Shown: positions 15,838-24,503 of the stretch, one piece after another
How positions within the stretch are numbered: position 1 is the first letter of the stretch
Layout: the number at the start of each line of letters is the position of its first letter
DNA from: Anderseniella sp963698275
Lineage (GTDB): Bacteria; Pseudomonadota; Alphaproteobacteria; Rhizobiales; Aestuariivirgaceae
Direction: 5' to 3'
Assembly (NCBI GenBank): GCA_963698275.1
Contig: CAVOQE010000006.1
Location: 558,001-622,000, forward strand
Length of the DNA stretch: 64,000 nt
Notes under the pieces: model-generated
Seen by the model: only the letters and a program-made list of their open reading frames with translations
The model's database searches: none
Told to the model about the DNA's origin: nothing
Translations under genes and position numbers: made by a program

Positions 15838-17046
15838 TTACTCTTTCGACACCACATCAAAGGCCATCGGCAGGCTGACCGGTCCGGTATTGCCGCTGTC
15901 CGGCAGCCACTGTGGTTCGCCGTCATAGACCGGGTTCTTCAGCCGTTGCGCCAGCAGCCTCAGCGCTTCGGTCATGTCGCCCCGGGCAATCTGTGATCCG
16001 ATACAGTGATGCCTGCCGCCGCCGAAGCCGAAATGCGGCTTGCGCTGCACCGTAATGTCGAAACCGGGCGTGAAGTGGTCAGGATCGCTGGCGGCTGCAC
16101 TTGAGAACAGGTGAATGGTGGTGCCTGCGGCAATCGGCACGCCCTTGAACTCAAAGTCCTCGGTGGCCTCGCGGGTCACCCATGTGGTGGTCGGGCGCAG
16201 GCGCATGACCTCTTCCACGGCAGGGCGTGCCAGGTCCGGATTATCACCCAGCAGTTTCCACTGATCAGGGTGATCGATGAACATGGCCATGGCCAGCCCG
16301 ATCTGGCTTCGTGTCGTATCGATACCACCAAAGATCGACAGCACGATCATATCGTACAGCTCCTGGTCGCTGAGCGTGTCCTTATCCTCATTGGCGTTGA
16401 TCAAGGCGGAGATGAAGTCATCCCGCGGTGCGTGCCGGCGGTCGGCGACTATCTGTTCGGCGATGGCGAAAAACCTGGTGGTCGCCGCATTGATCCTGGC
16501 TTCATCGCGGGCATAGGTCACCCCCAGCGCCAGCCCCATGGTGACTGCCAGGTCAGCAAACTCCTGCCATTGCTGGTGTGAAACCCCGACCAGTTCGCAA
16601 ACCACACGGGTTGCATAGGGCTCGGCAAACCGGTTCATGAATTCACATTTGCCGTCCGCCTCAAAGCCACGGATCAGGTCATCGGCAAGTGCCTGGAATT
16701 TCGGGATCATCCCGGCAACCAGCCTTGGCGCGAACGCCGGCGCTCCGAGCTTGCGCAGCCTGGTGTGATCGGCGCCTTCCCGGTTCAACATCATGCGCTT
16801 CCACCATTGTGCCCATATTCCGCCTGCCTGGTTGTGCTCCGGCCAGCGGTAGGAGCCCTGCCGCAACAGCGGATGATTGATCATCTGCCTCATTTCGCCA
16901 TAGCGCAGCACAGCCAGGCCATAGGGTGTCCTTGCCCACCAGCTCATGTCGCGGGCTTGCAACACCTCATCGGATCGGATCGAGAAATCCGGATCGGACG
17001 GATCCAGAAACGGCACGTCATCGTCGCTCTGGCGTATTGTGGACAT
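15838..17046 (-). CDS. Cytochrome P450
   Basis: A 402-residue soluble bacterial P450. The haem-binding loop is FGFGGGRHHCIGSQIARG with the Cys thiolate. The I-helix oxygen-activation motif is GGIDTTRSQ, and the K-helix ExxR appears in EEVMRLRP. Length is normal for class I P450s that need a separate ferredoxin, but no ferredoxin or reductase gene is nearby. Substrate is unknown. The ATG at 17046 follows an AGGTGA; a GTG nine bases earlier is less likely. It is 37 bases downstream of the DUF1428 gene and may share its transcript. Confidence 0.93.
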   Translation of the reverse strand: MSTIRQSDDDVPFLDPSDPDFSIRSDEVLQARDMSWWARTPYGLAVLRYGEMRQMINHPLLRQGSYRWPEHNQAGGIWAQWWKRMMLNREGADHTRLRKLGAPAFAPRLVAGMIPKFQALADDLIRGFEADGKCEFMNRFAEPYATRVVCELVGVSHQQWQEFADLAVTMGLALGVTYARDEARINAATTRFFAIAEQIVADRRHAPRDDFISALINANEDKDTLSDQELYDMIVLSIFGGIDTTRSQIGLAMAMFIDHPDQWKLLGDNPDLARPAVEEVMRLRPTTTWVTREATEDFEFKGVPIAAGTTIHLFSSAAASDPDHFTPGFDITVQRKPHFGFGGGRHHCIGSQIARGDMTEALRLLAQRLKNPVYDGEPQWLPDSGNTGPVSLPMAFDVVSKE

Positions 17047-17082
17047 CACGATCACCTGTTCTGCATAACCGGAATTTGAAAC

Positions 17083-17436
17083 CTACTCTTCGAGTATAGT
17101 CTCAAACCGGCCAAACAGTATGCGCTTACCGTCGAAGGGCATCTCTGCGTTCTCGGGGCTCATGCGCTCGTCTGCCATGATTTTCTCCCAGCCTTTTTCA
17201 TGGGCTTCTTTCGACGGCCACACGATCCAGGAGAACACCACCGTTTCATCCGCTTCCTTCTTGACCGCCATGGGGAACGAGGTCAGCTTGCCGTCAGGCA
17301 CCTCATCACCCCAGTTCTCCACCACTTTCAGCGCGCCATGGTCCTTGAATATCTGTGCGCAATAGCGCGCGTGCTCGATAAACTTCTGCCTGTTTGCGGT
17401 TGGTACGGCGGCTACAAATCCATCTACGTAAGTCAT
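17083..17436 (-). CDS. DUF1428 family protein
   Basis: A 117-residue alpha/beta-barrel-like protein covering the whole DUF1428 family, with TYVDGFVAAVPTANRQKFIE at the start and VVFSWIVWPSKEAHEKGWEK in the middle. Function is unknown; the fold is of the dimeric ferredoxin-like type. AGGAGA is seven bases before the ATG at 17436 but almost touches an ATG two codons earlier, so the inner ATG is chosen. It lies between the P450 and the PACE exporter, all leftward. Confidence 0.88.
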   Translation of the reverse strand: MTYVDGFVAAVPTANRQKFIEHARYCAQIFKDHGALKVVENWGDEVPDGKLTSFPMAVKKEADETVVFSWIVWPSKEAHEKGWEKIMADERMSPENAEMPFDGKRILFGRFETILEE

Positions 17437-17486
17437 GATCATTTCTCCTGTTACTCACTACCAAACGCTGCCCCCGGTGCGGGCCG

Positions 17487-17945
17487 TTATTCAGTCTTCA
17501 CAGGCACTGGCAGCGGCACGACCGGGAAAAGGCGATCATAGCCGACAGTAAACAGGTAGGTATAGGCAACAACGAACGACGTCACGACCAGATCGGTCAT
17601 CAGTGCCTCAAGCAGGGAGATGTTCAACCACCAGACATAGATGGGCAGTGATGTAGTCAGCAGCGTGAGCTCAAATCCGACAGCGTGCAGCATGCGGCCG
17701 AGCGTGGATCGATCGGACGATACCCGGTTGGCCCTGGCGTCGACATGATCAAACACCCAGTTATAGGCCAGGTTCACCAGCATTGCCTTGGTCGACAGAA
17801 TCAGGCCCAAGAGGCCGATATCGGCCCATCCCTTGTCGAAAAACGCCGCGCCGGCCGGGACCAGAAGCACCAGCAGTGTCATTTCGAACGTGACTGTGTA
17901 GCGCAGACGGTCTGCGCCAGTCCGCATGGCTGGTGATTGCGACAT
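17487..17945 (-). CDS. PACE-family multidrug/biocide efflux transporter
   Basis: A 152-residue protein made of two tandem bacterial transmembrane pair domains: RLRYTVTFEMTLLVLLVPAG opens the first and LGRMLHAVGFELTLLTTSLP opens the second. Each gives two membrane helices, four in total, as in AceI. The conserved Glu in each FEMTL/FELTL motif corresponds to the proton-coupling acidic residue of the family. Substrates are typically biocides such as chlorhexidine or short diamines; which one applies here is unknown. It is divergent from a LysR gene, the usual arrangement for this family. Confidence 0.9.
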   Translation of the reverse strand: MSQSPAMRTGADRLRYTVTFEMTLLVLLVPAGAAFFDKGWADIGLLGLILSTKAMLVNLAYNWVFDHVDARANRVSSDRSTLGRMLHAVGFELTLLTTSLPIYVWWLNISLLEALMTDLVVTSFVVAYTYLFTVGYDRLFPVVPLPVPVKTE

Positions 17946-17969
17946 TGGTCGTGCTCCGGCATTTTCTCC

Positions 17970-18023
17970 TTTATATCTGAATTACAGCTATATAATAGTT
18001 AGTTTATATCTGAATTACAGATA
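17970..18023. promoter_or_regulatory. Direct-repeat/palindrome operator between PACE gene and lysR
   Basis: The 18-base word TTTATATCTGAATTACAG occurs perfectly twice, at 17970-17987 and 18003-18020, 33 bases apart (about three helical turns). The second copy extends into the near-palindrome TATCTGAATTACAGATA. This fills the intergenic region between two divergent starts and is the likely binding region of the LysR protein. Confidence 0.7.
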
Positions 18024-18032
18024 GGTAATTTC

Positions 18033-18944
18033 ATGCCAAACATTGAGAATTTCCGGGCTTTCGTTCTGGCTGCCGAACTCGGTTCGTTTTCAGCCGCCGC
18101 GCGACAGATGGGCAAGGCACAGTCGGCGGTGTCCACCGCGATTGCAAACCTGGAGGTCGACGCCGATGTAAAGCTGTTCGACCGCAGCGGCCGAAACCCG
18201 GTCCTGACTGCAGCGGGCGCGGCACTGCTGCCGAATGCCAGGGGAATTCTGCTGGGCAACCAGGAATTCCTGGCCAGGGCCACGTCGATGTCACAAGGTG
18301 TTGAGGGCCATCTCTGCATGGCGATTGAACCGGGCATCAGCATACAGCCACTGCTGGGTCTGCTGCGGGATTTCAGCTCAGCTTTTGCCCATGTATCGCT
18401 CGAAATCCTGACCCCGGATTCAACCGACATGGCCGTGTTGCTGAAACAGGGACGCGCCGAACTTGGCCTGATGATCGAGCAGGAAAGCTACCCCACCGGG
18501 TTCCAGTTTCGCGGTGTCGGTTATTCCAGAACGGTCCCTGTGGCGGCGCGCGACCATCCCCTGTCGGGCCTGGCCCAGATCAGGCATGCGGACCTGAGAA
18601 GATACCGCGAGCTGGTCCCGCAAAGCCGCCCGACGGCGCAAACCGGCCGCCCGGGCAATCGCAAAAGTCCTTCCGTTTGGTATGCGGAAAACCCCATGCT
18701 GGTCCTTGAACTCGTTGTTCAGGGATTTGGCTGGGCTGAACTTCCCTATTCCATCATCGCAGACCGGATCGGGACCGCAGAACTGGCGCAACTGACCTAT
18801 GCCTTTCAGCAAAGCGATATCCTGCAGGGCGTGGACGCGGTGTGGACCGAACAACGCGCCCTTGGCGTGGCCGGTCAGTGGATGCTGAACAGGTTGCTCG
18901 AGCTTCCCCAGGACGTGTGGCGTGAAGGAGATGATGGCGATTAG
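18033..18944 (+). CDS. LysR-family regulator
   Basis: The N-terminal winged HTH (NFRAFVLAAELGSFSAAARQ, recognition helix in KAQSAVSTAIANLEVD) is followed by a LysR effector-binding domain. Length (303 residues) is normal. It is divergent from the PACE exporter gene, and the repeated operator lies between them, so it probably activates the exporter in response to a substrate. AGGTAA lies about seven bases before the ATG. Confidence 0.88.
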   Translation: MPNIENFRAFVLAAELGSFSAAARQMGKAQSAVSTAIANLEVDADVKLFDRSGRNPVLTAAGAALLPNARGILLGNQEFLARATSMSQGVEGHLCMAIEPGISIQPLLGLLRDFSSAFAHVSLEILTPDSTDMAVLLKQGRAELGLMIEQESYPTGFQFRGVGYSRTVPVAARDHPLSGLAQIRHADLRRYRELVPQSRPTAQTGRPGNRKSPSVWYAENPMLVLELVVQGFGWAELPYSIIADRIGTAELAQLTYAFQQSDILQGVDAVWTEQRALGVAGQWMLNRLLELPQDVWREGDDGD

Positions 18945-19025
18945 TGCGCCGTGTCAGTGCAAAATCTGCCACATGGAGAAATCTGCAACATGGAATTATC
19001 AACCGGGTGCTGATAGAATCTGACG

Positions 19026-19274
19026 ATGAGGAAATACATGGTCATCGAACGCTTCAGGCCCGGCTGCTGGGATGCGGTTTATCAGCGCTTTGATGACAAG
19101 GGACGGATGCTTCCTGACGGTTTGCATTATCTGAATTCATGGGCAAACCAGGAAAGGATGGTCTGCTATCAACTCATGGAGACCACGTCTCCCGACCTGT
19201 TTTCAGTGTGGTTTGAACACTGGACAGACCTGATTGACTTCGAAGTCGTCGAAATTGACCATGTCGAAACCTGA
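19026..19274 (+). CDS. DUF3303 family protein
   Basis: An 82-residue protein that matches the whole DUF3303 pattern: YMVIERFRPGCWDAVYQRF near the start, then LPDGLHYLNSWAN and CYQLMETTSPDLFSVWF. The fold is probably dimeric ferredoxin-like and its role is unknown. Either residue 1 or residue 5 could be the start; family members normally begin just before YMV, which fits residue 1. It may be a stand-alone transcript, as 166 bases separate it from the next gene. Confidence 0.85.
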   Translation: MRKYMVIERFRPGCWDAVYQRFDDKGRMLPDGLHYLNSWANQERMVCYQLMETTSPDLFSVWFEHWTDLIDFEVVEIDHVET

Positions 19275-19440
19275 CAACGGTCTGCGGAACCGAAACATCT
19301 GACTGCGACCGTCACGTTGACCAGTGTTCGCGACAATGTCGAACATGGCATTCGGCTTGAAACATCCCCCAAAATGCCGTCAAATTCGCCCCAGGCACAC
19401 GGGGCAATACCGTCATTTTTTGAGCAGGAGGCGATTGGAC

Positions 19441-20229
19441 ATGTTCGAAACCGGTACCATGGTGACCTCCGCCCACCGCACGCCCGAACTGGATGACGGC
19501 AAGCATCATCGCGCAAGGCTGGGATTTATTTTAATGTCAACGGACCTGGCCGCTGAAGCTGATTTCTTTGCCATGGCGCCGGAAGGTGTGGCGGTTCACA
19601 TCACCCGGCTCAAGACGGACGACTACACCACAACCGAAACGCTGGCCCGGCACATTGACCACATGGCAGATGCTGCGTCACGCCTGCAGCCGGACACAAG
19701 ACCGGACGTGATCAGTTACAGTTGCACCAGCGGCTCCATCGTCATCGGCGAGGAACGCATTTATGCAGAAATCCGCAAGGGAGCGCCGTGGGCAAAACCG
19801 ATGTGCCTGGTGACCGGCGTTGTGGATGCGTTGCGCGAACTGGAGGCAAAGAAGCTGGTTGTCGGCACGCCGTACCTGGATGAGATCAATACCGCGGAAG
19901 CGGAGTTCCTGACAGAAAAGGGGTTTGAGGTCCTCGACATTCAGGGACTGAACCTGACCACCGGCATCGAGTTCGGTTGTGTCACGCCCGGTTACTGGAA
20001 AACCTTCGCCCGCGAGATCGACCGGCCTGACGCAGATGCGATCTTTCTGTCGTGCGGTGGCATCCGCTCACTGGACGTCGCCGAAGAGATCGAGCAACTG
20101 ACCGGCAAGCCGGTGATCACCAGCAACCAGGCGCAGTTCTGGAGCTGCCTCAGACGCGCCGGTATCAGTGACCATATCAAGGGTTTCGGACAGATTTTCA
20201 CGCGGCCCGGCAACCATCTCATGTCCTGA
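19441..20229 (+). CDS. Maleate isomerase / arylmalonate decarboxylase family protein (Asp/Glu racemase superfamily)
   Basis: A 262-residue enzyme with two conserved active-site cysteines, in SYSCTSGSIVIGEE and FLSCGGIRSLD, the arrangement of maleate cis-trans isomerase, arylmalonate decarboxylase and EutA. The Cys pair isomerises or decarboxylates small dicarboxylates. The GGAGG upstream of the ATG at 19441 decides the start over an in-frame ATG at 19324. It is followed after 28 bases by the TrpF-like gene and then the flavin oxidoreductase, so it leads a probable three-gene catabolic operon. Substrate unknown. Confidence 0.85.
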   Translation: MFETGTMVTSAHRTPELDDGKHHRARLGFILMSTDLAAEADFFAMAPEGVAVHITRLKTDDYTTTETLARHIDHMADAASRLQPDTRPDVISYSCTSGSIVIGEERIYAEIRKGAPWAKPMCLVTGVVDALRELEAKKLVVGTPYLDEINTAEAEFLTEKGFEVLDIQGLNLTTGIEFGCVTPGYWKTFAREIDRPDADAIFLSCGGIRSLDVAEEIEQLTGKPVITSNQAQFWSCLRRAGISDHIKGFGQIFTRPGNHLMS

Positions 20230-20257
20230 CCCTGGATCAGGGAGGTAAGTTTTTGCC

Positions 20258-20911
20258 ATGCGAGTCAGGATAAAGGTGTGTTGCATCGCCTCTAGGGAAG
20301 AGGCGCAGATGGCGATTGGCGCGGGCGCAGATGCTGTCGGGCTTGTTGCCCGGATGCCGTCCGGTCCCGGCCCGATCAGCGATGAGGAAATTGCCGATAT
20401 CGCCGCATGGGTTCCGCCGCCGGTCGCGACGTTCATGCTGACGGCGGAAACAACCGCCGACGACATATCGCGGCATCTGGAGCGAACGCGACCGACGGCC
20501 GTGCAGATCGTTTCACATATCGACCAGACGGAAGCGGCAAAGCTGGCTGTCCTGCAATCCCAAGTGCGCCGGGTACAGGTCATCCATGTCGAGGACCAAG
20601 GCGCACTCGACCTGATTCCGGTCTATGCCCCCTACATGCAGGCGTTTATTCTGGATTCCGGCCGACCAGGCGCTGACACCCCGGAACTCGGCGGTACCGG
20701 CCGGCGGCACGACTGGTCAATCAGCCGGGCGTTTGTCGACGCAAGCCCGTTGCCGGTGTTCCTGGCCGGTGGCCTGACCCCGGACAATGCCCGGCAGGCT
20801 GTTCAGGACGTCAGACCGTTCGGTCTGGATTTGTGCACCGGGGTTCGCACCAATGACCGGCTTGATCAGGCAAAACTGAAAGCCTTCATGAGGGCTGCAA
20901 CGACCGCCTGA
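20258..20911 (+). CDS. Phosphoribosylanthranilate isomerase-like (TrpF-fold) protein
   Basis: A 217-residue TIM-barrel protein. The TrpF signature near the N-terminus reads IKVCCIASREEAQMAIGAGA (Cys where TrpF uses KICGI), and the phosphate-binding C-terminal end reads PVFLAGGLTPDNARQAV followed by LDLCTGVRTN. True TrpF genes sit with trpB/trpA; this one sits between a maleate-isomerase-family gene and a flavin oxidoreductase, so it is probably a paralogue with a catabolic role. Whether it keeps the TrpF general acid/base pair (Cys and Asp) should be read from an alignment. Confidence 0.8.
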   Translation: MRVRIKVCCIASREEAQMAIGAGADAVGLVARMPSGPGPISDEEIADIAAWVPPPVATFMLTAETTADDISRHLERTRPTAVQIVSHIDQTEAAKLAVLQSQVRRVQVIHVEDQGALDLIPVYAPYMQAFILDSGRPGADTPELGGTGRRHDWSISRAFVDASPLPVFLAGGLTPDNARQAVQDVRPFGLDLCTGVRTNDRLDQAKLKAFMRAATTA

Positions 20912-21028
20912 GTGACGCGCGGCGATCCTCTCATTCAGCTTGCAAGGTTTTCCGAAATGCCGTGAAGTGTGTCGGTGAAGATCGGTGCCAGGTCGGCTTC
21001 ATCATTTCAGTGGGAGGCTTTTTTTCGC

Positions 21029-23095
21029 ATGGTGAAGACCGAAAGCAGCGTGACATCGGAACCGCGAAGCGCGGATCCTCTTCTGCAACCCTTCCAGTTG
21101 AAAGGCCTGCACCTGCGCAACCGCATCATGAGCACCAGCCATGCCGCAGGCCTTGGCGACAACGGCATGCCGGCGCAGCGTTACCAGGACTATCACGTTG
21201 AAAAAGCCAAGGGCGGTATAGGGCTGACCATGTTCGGCGGCTCCTCGAACGTGTCGATCGATTCACCCGACGTCATGCCGCAGTTGAACGTCGGCGTCGA
21301 TGCCGTGGTGCCTTACCTGCAACAATTCTCCGAGCGGGTTCATGCCGAAGGTGCCGCCATCATGTGCCAGATCACCCATCTGGGGCGGCGTGGTGAATTC
21401 GACCAGGACGCCTATCTGCCCACCGTGGCGCCGTCAGTGGTGCGCGAAACCCTGCATCGCTCGATCCCACGCGAAATGGACGATCACGACATTGGCCGCA
21501 TCATCGCTGACTTTGCGCGCGCAGCGCTACGCTGCAAGGAAGGCGGGCTGGACGGTATCGAATGTCTGTCCGGGGCCCATCTCATCGGGCAGTTCCTGTC
21601 GCCGGCACAAAACTTCCGCACTGACACATATGGCGGTTCGCTGGAGAACCGCTGTCGCTTCGGACTTGAGGTTTTCGAAGCCATTCGCAAAGCGGTGGGT
21701 GACGATTTCCTGGTCGGCTTCCGGTTCATTGTCGACGAGGGTTACAAGGAAGGGCTTGATCTCGAACAGAGCCTGAAAATCGCCCAGCTGTTTCAGGCGG
21801 CAGGCCACATCGATTTCTTCAATGCCATTTACGGGCGCATGGATACCTATGCAGCACTGGCCATCGACAACATGCCCGGCATGGCCTCGCCCGACGCACC
21901 CTGGCTCAGCAAGGCGGCCGCCTTCAAGGCCGAGATCAAGCTGCCGGTGTTTCACGCGGCCAGAATTTCCGATGTAGCCACCGCCCGGCACGCAATTGCC
22001 GAAGGACTGATCGACCTTGTAGGCATGACCCGTGCGCATATTGCAGACCCCTACCTGGTGACCAAGATCGCCGCCGGTCAGGAAGACCGGATTCGTCCCT
22101 GTGTCGGCACCACCCACTGCATGGGCCACATGCGCCCGACCTGCGTCCACAATCCGGCCAGCGGACATGAAGCGGTGCTCAAGCAGATCATCGAGCCTGC
22201 CGACACACAGCGTACCGTTGTGATTGTCGGCGCCGGTCCGGCCGGTCTTGAAGCGGCCAGGGTATGTGGCGAGCGCGGACACAAGGTGACGGTTCTGGAA
22301 GCGGCGCCGAAAGCCGGCGGGCAGATCCTGCTGGCCGCCAGGGCATCATGGCGCAAGAACCTGGTTGGCATTGTCGACTGGCGGGTAAACGAACTGGACC
22401 GGCTGGGTGTCGACATCCGCTACAACACTTATGCCGATACAGATCAGGTTGCCGCGTTTGCGCCGGACCTGGTCATCATCGCCACCGGCGGGGTCCCGAA
22501 CTTCGGGCACATTCCAGGCCATGAGCTGATCACGAGCAGTTGGGACATCCTCGACGGCACGGTGAAACCTGAAAGCGATGTGCTGGTAGTGGACGGAACC
22601 GGCCGGCATGCAGCGCTCAGTGCCACGGATTTCTGCCACTCGAACGGCAGCGCGCTGCGCCTGGTCACCATCGACAGTACGCTTGCCGCCGAACAGACCT
22701 ATGCCGAGCAGGTGATCTGGAGAAAATGGGCGCGGCAGATCAACCTGTCTGTGCAGACCGAAGAACTGCTGATGAACGTGTGCAGGCAGGGCAACCGCCT
22801 GGCGGCCACGTTCAGGAGCGAACTGACCAATCAGGAAAGCGAAATCACGGCCAGCCAGATTGTCTTCGACAGCGGCACCTACCCGGCTGATGACCTGTTC
22901 CACGATTTGCGGCAGCGGTCTTCCAACGAAGGTGTGACCAACCTGCACAACTGGGTTGCAGGTCGCGGGACCGAGACAGATGAGGTGACAAACCCGGACG
23001 CCACATTCGAACTGCACCGCATTGGCGACGCGCTTTCAAGCCGCAACATCCACGCCGCCGTCAACGACGCGCTGCGCCTGTGCCAGACCTGCTGA
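21029..23095 (+). CDS. NADH:flavin oxidoreductase, TMADH/2,4-dienoyl-CoA-reductase type
   Basis: A 688-residue two-domain flavoprotein. Residues about 15-355 form an Old-Yellow-Enzyme barrel for FMN (LRNRIMSTSHAAGLGDNG; GAHLIGQFLSP; GSLENRCRFGLEV). The C-terminal half binds FAD/NAD through VVIVGAGPAGLEAARVCGER. Between them the iron-sulphur motif reads C-x5-C-x7-C at residues 358, 364 and 372, fewer than the four Cys of trimethylamine dehydrogenase. Relatives demethylate N-methyl compounds or reduce enoyl-CoA. It is the third gene of the run at 19.4-23.1 kb. The ATG at 21029 follows GGGAGG. Confidence 0.88.
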   Translation: MVKTESSVTSEPRSADPLLQPFQLKGLHLRNRIMSTSHAAGLGDNGMPAQRYQDYHVEKAKGGIGLTMFGGSSNVSIDSPDVMPQLNVGVDAVVPYLQQFSERVHAEGAAIMCQITHLGRRGEFDQDAYLPTVAPSVVRETLHRSIPREMDDHDIGRIIADFARAALRCKEGGLDGIECLSGAHLIGQFLSPAQNFRTDTYGGSLENRCRFGLEVFEAIRKAVGDDFLVGFRFIVDEGYKEGLDLEQSLKIAQLFQAAGHIDFFNAIYGRMDTYAALAIDNMPGMASPDAPWLSKAAAFKAEIKLPVFHAARISDVATARHAIAEGLIDLVGMTRAHIADPYLVTKIAAGQEDRIRPCVGTTHCMGHMRPTCVHNPASGHEAVLKQIIEPADTQRTVVIVGAGPAGLEAARVCGERGHKVTVLEAAPKAGGQILLAARASWRKNLVGIVDWRVNELDRLGVDIRYNTYADTDQVAAFAPDLVIIATGGVPNFGHIPGHELITSSWDILDGTVKPESDVLVVDGTGRHAALSATDFCHSNGSALRLVTIDSTLAAEQTYAEQVIWRKWARQINLSVQTEELLMNVCRQGNRLAATFRSELTNQESEITASQIVFDSGTYPADDLFHDLRQRSSNEGVTNLHNWVAGRGTETDEVTNPDATFELHRIGDALSSRNIHAAVNDALRLCQTC

Positions 23096-23120
23096 ACGGC
23101 TTTGACGACCAGTTTCGGAA

Positions 23121-24155
23121 TTACAAAACTTGCGACAATCGGCGGCGGCGTTCCCTGAATTCGGCGTGGGATGCATCGGTGCCGTCGTGGAAGGAACCAA
23201 ACCACTTGTCCCACGGCACTTCCAGGTTGCCGTAATTGCACTCGAAATAACGATGATGCATCTGGTGATGAAAGGTGCCGAGCGCCAGCCGGCTCTTGTC
23301 CTTCACCAGCAGGTCTTCAAACCCGGTATGGGACGTGGCCGCGGTCAGCGCCTGGTGCTGCATGTGGAACAGGATATGAATGGGATGTGCCGCCACGACC
23401 CAGTGGATCAGCACCGATGACAGGAAGATCAGATGCTCGATCGGATGCATGGAGAAGCCGGACCACGGGCCGACATTGGTGTTGCGGTGATGCAGCGCAT
23501 GGGCCAGGCGATACAGCGGCGGCCAGTGCAACCAGCGATGCACCCAGTAGAAGTGAAATGAAATCCACACCGGTGTCAGGAAGAACAGCGCCACGAACCA
23601 TATCGGGTTGCCGGACCACAACAGGCCGGGCGCATAGCCGTTGGCCATGGCCCAGAACATCAACACCTCATAGGCCGTCCAGAAGGCAACACCGCTGGTG
23701 AGCGACCAGAACATGTTGTCATGCACCTGGTTCTTGAAGGTAAACGCGCTGGTGTTTTTCGACAGGTCGCGCTTGTCGAATTTGCGGCGCCTGTCCTGTT
23801 TTTTCCATGTGTAGAAATACAGATGCAGTCCGCCGGCCACAGCGACAAGCAGCACGAGATTGCGGACATAGATTTGCGCAATCCAGCCCGGCGCCAGGGT
23901 CATTGCCTCATCAGGCGTCGGCTGGAACCAGCGCCAGGTGACATAAGCCAGCACAACCAGAATGGTGTTCTCGGCAATCGAGAACCAGCGGTCGGCAACC
24001 CAGCGAACCATTCTCACCGGATCGGGCGGCCAGCAAAAGAACGGCGATACCTTGATGGGCACCGGCGGACGATAGTGCCATTGCCGGGCGAAGGCGCTGT
24101 CGTCGGTACCAGGTATGTTTTCAGTCTCAATTTTGTCTGCCATGCTGTTACCCAT
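23121..24155 (-). CDS. Sterol desaturase / fatty acid hydroxylase superfamily protein
   Basis: A polytopic membrane di-iron enzyme of about 344 residues with the eight-histidine pattern: HRWLHWPPLYRLAHALHHRN, then HPIEH, and a late HHQMHHRYFECNYG. Several membrane segments precede the His cluster (TILVVLAYVTWRW, NLVLLVAVAGGLHLYFY). The long soluble N-terminus and proximity to catabolic genes suggest a lipid or small-molecule hydroxylase; the substrate is unknown. ATGs at 24155 and 24143 are both possible. Upstream in the same frame lies a relic of a lysR 3' end, so longer start choices are artefacts. Confidence 0.87.
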   Translation of the reverse strand: MGNSMADKIETENIPGTDDSAFARQWHYRPPVPIKVSPFFCWPPDPVRMVRWVADRWFSIAENTILVVLAYVTWRWFQPTPDEAMTLAPGWIAQIYVRNLVLLVAVAGGLHLYFYTWKKQDRRRKFDKRDLSKNTSAFTFKNQVHDNMFWSLTSGVAFWTAYEVLMFWAMANGYAPGLLWSGNPIWFVALFFLTPVWISFHFYWVHRWLHWPPLYRLAHALHHRNTNVGPWSGFSMHPIEHLIFLSSVLIHWVVAAHPIHILFHMQHQALTAATSHTGFEDLLVKDKSRLALGTFHHQMHHRYFECNYGNLEVPWDKWFGSFHDGTDASHAEFRERRRRLSQVL

Positions 24156-24190
24156 TTGATCTTGTGGCAGTGTCATACAGATTGCCGGTA

Positions 24191-24293
24191 CAGGCAATCG
24201 CTGCACCGGCAGTTTCTCCCACATGCATCGGGCAACGATACCGGCCTGCCGGTCGCGGCGGCAAATCTGGAACAGATGAGAGCGCAGCGGCTG
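24191..24293 (-). pseudogene. Relic of a lysR 3' end
   Basis: These 103 bases match 25169-25271, the 3' end of the complete lysR gene, at 90 positions with no gaps. Translated leftwards they give QPLRSHLFQICRRDRQAG, against QPLRSHLFQIRRRDRQAG in the intact regulator. Nothing else of that gene is present. The relic lies just upstream of the sterol-desaturase-like gene and, with the intact lysR, brackets the spondin-domain gene. Confidence 0.85.
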
Positions 24294-24503
24294 ATGCAGG
24301 CTTTCATGGATGCCACCAGGGATCATTTTCGCACTTCCGGCTGCAAGTAATCTGATCGTGCCATTGTGATCTTACTCTTGTGGGTTGCGTATAGCTGTTG
24401 CGGACAACCGGACAATGATCGGATACATTGCCATCCGGCGATCGCAGTAACATTATTGATGATAAAGCCGGCAACAGACCGGCACTATTGGGATACAGTT
24501 TCA

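Noticed and set aside
20258..20911. Annotation as the tryptophan-pathway trpF
   Set aside because: The signature is altered (KVCCI) and there is no trpA/trpB neighbour, so the catabolic context argues for a paralogue.
21527..22282. 251-codon leftward frame inside the flavin oxidoreductase
   Set aside because: Antisense of a gene with intact FMN and FAD motifs; no independent evidence.
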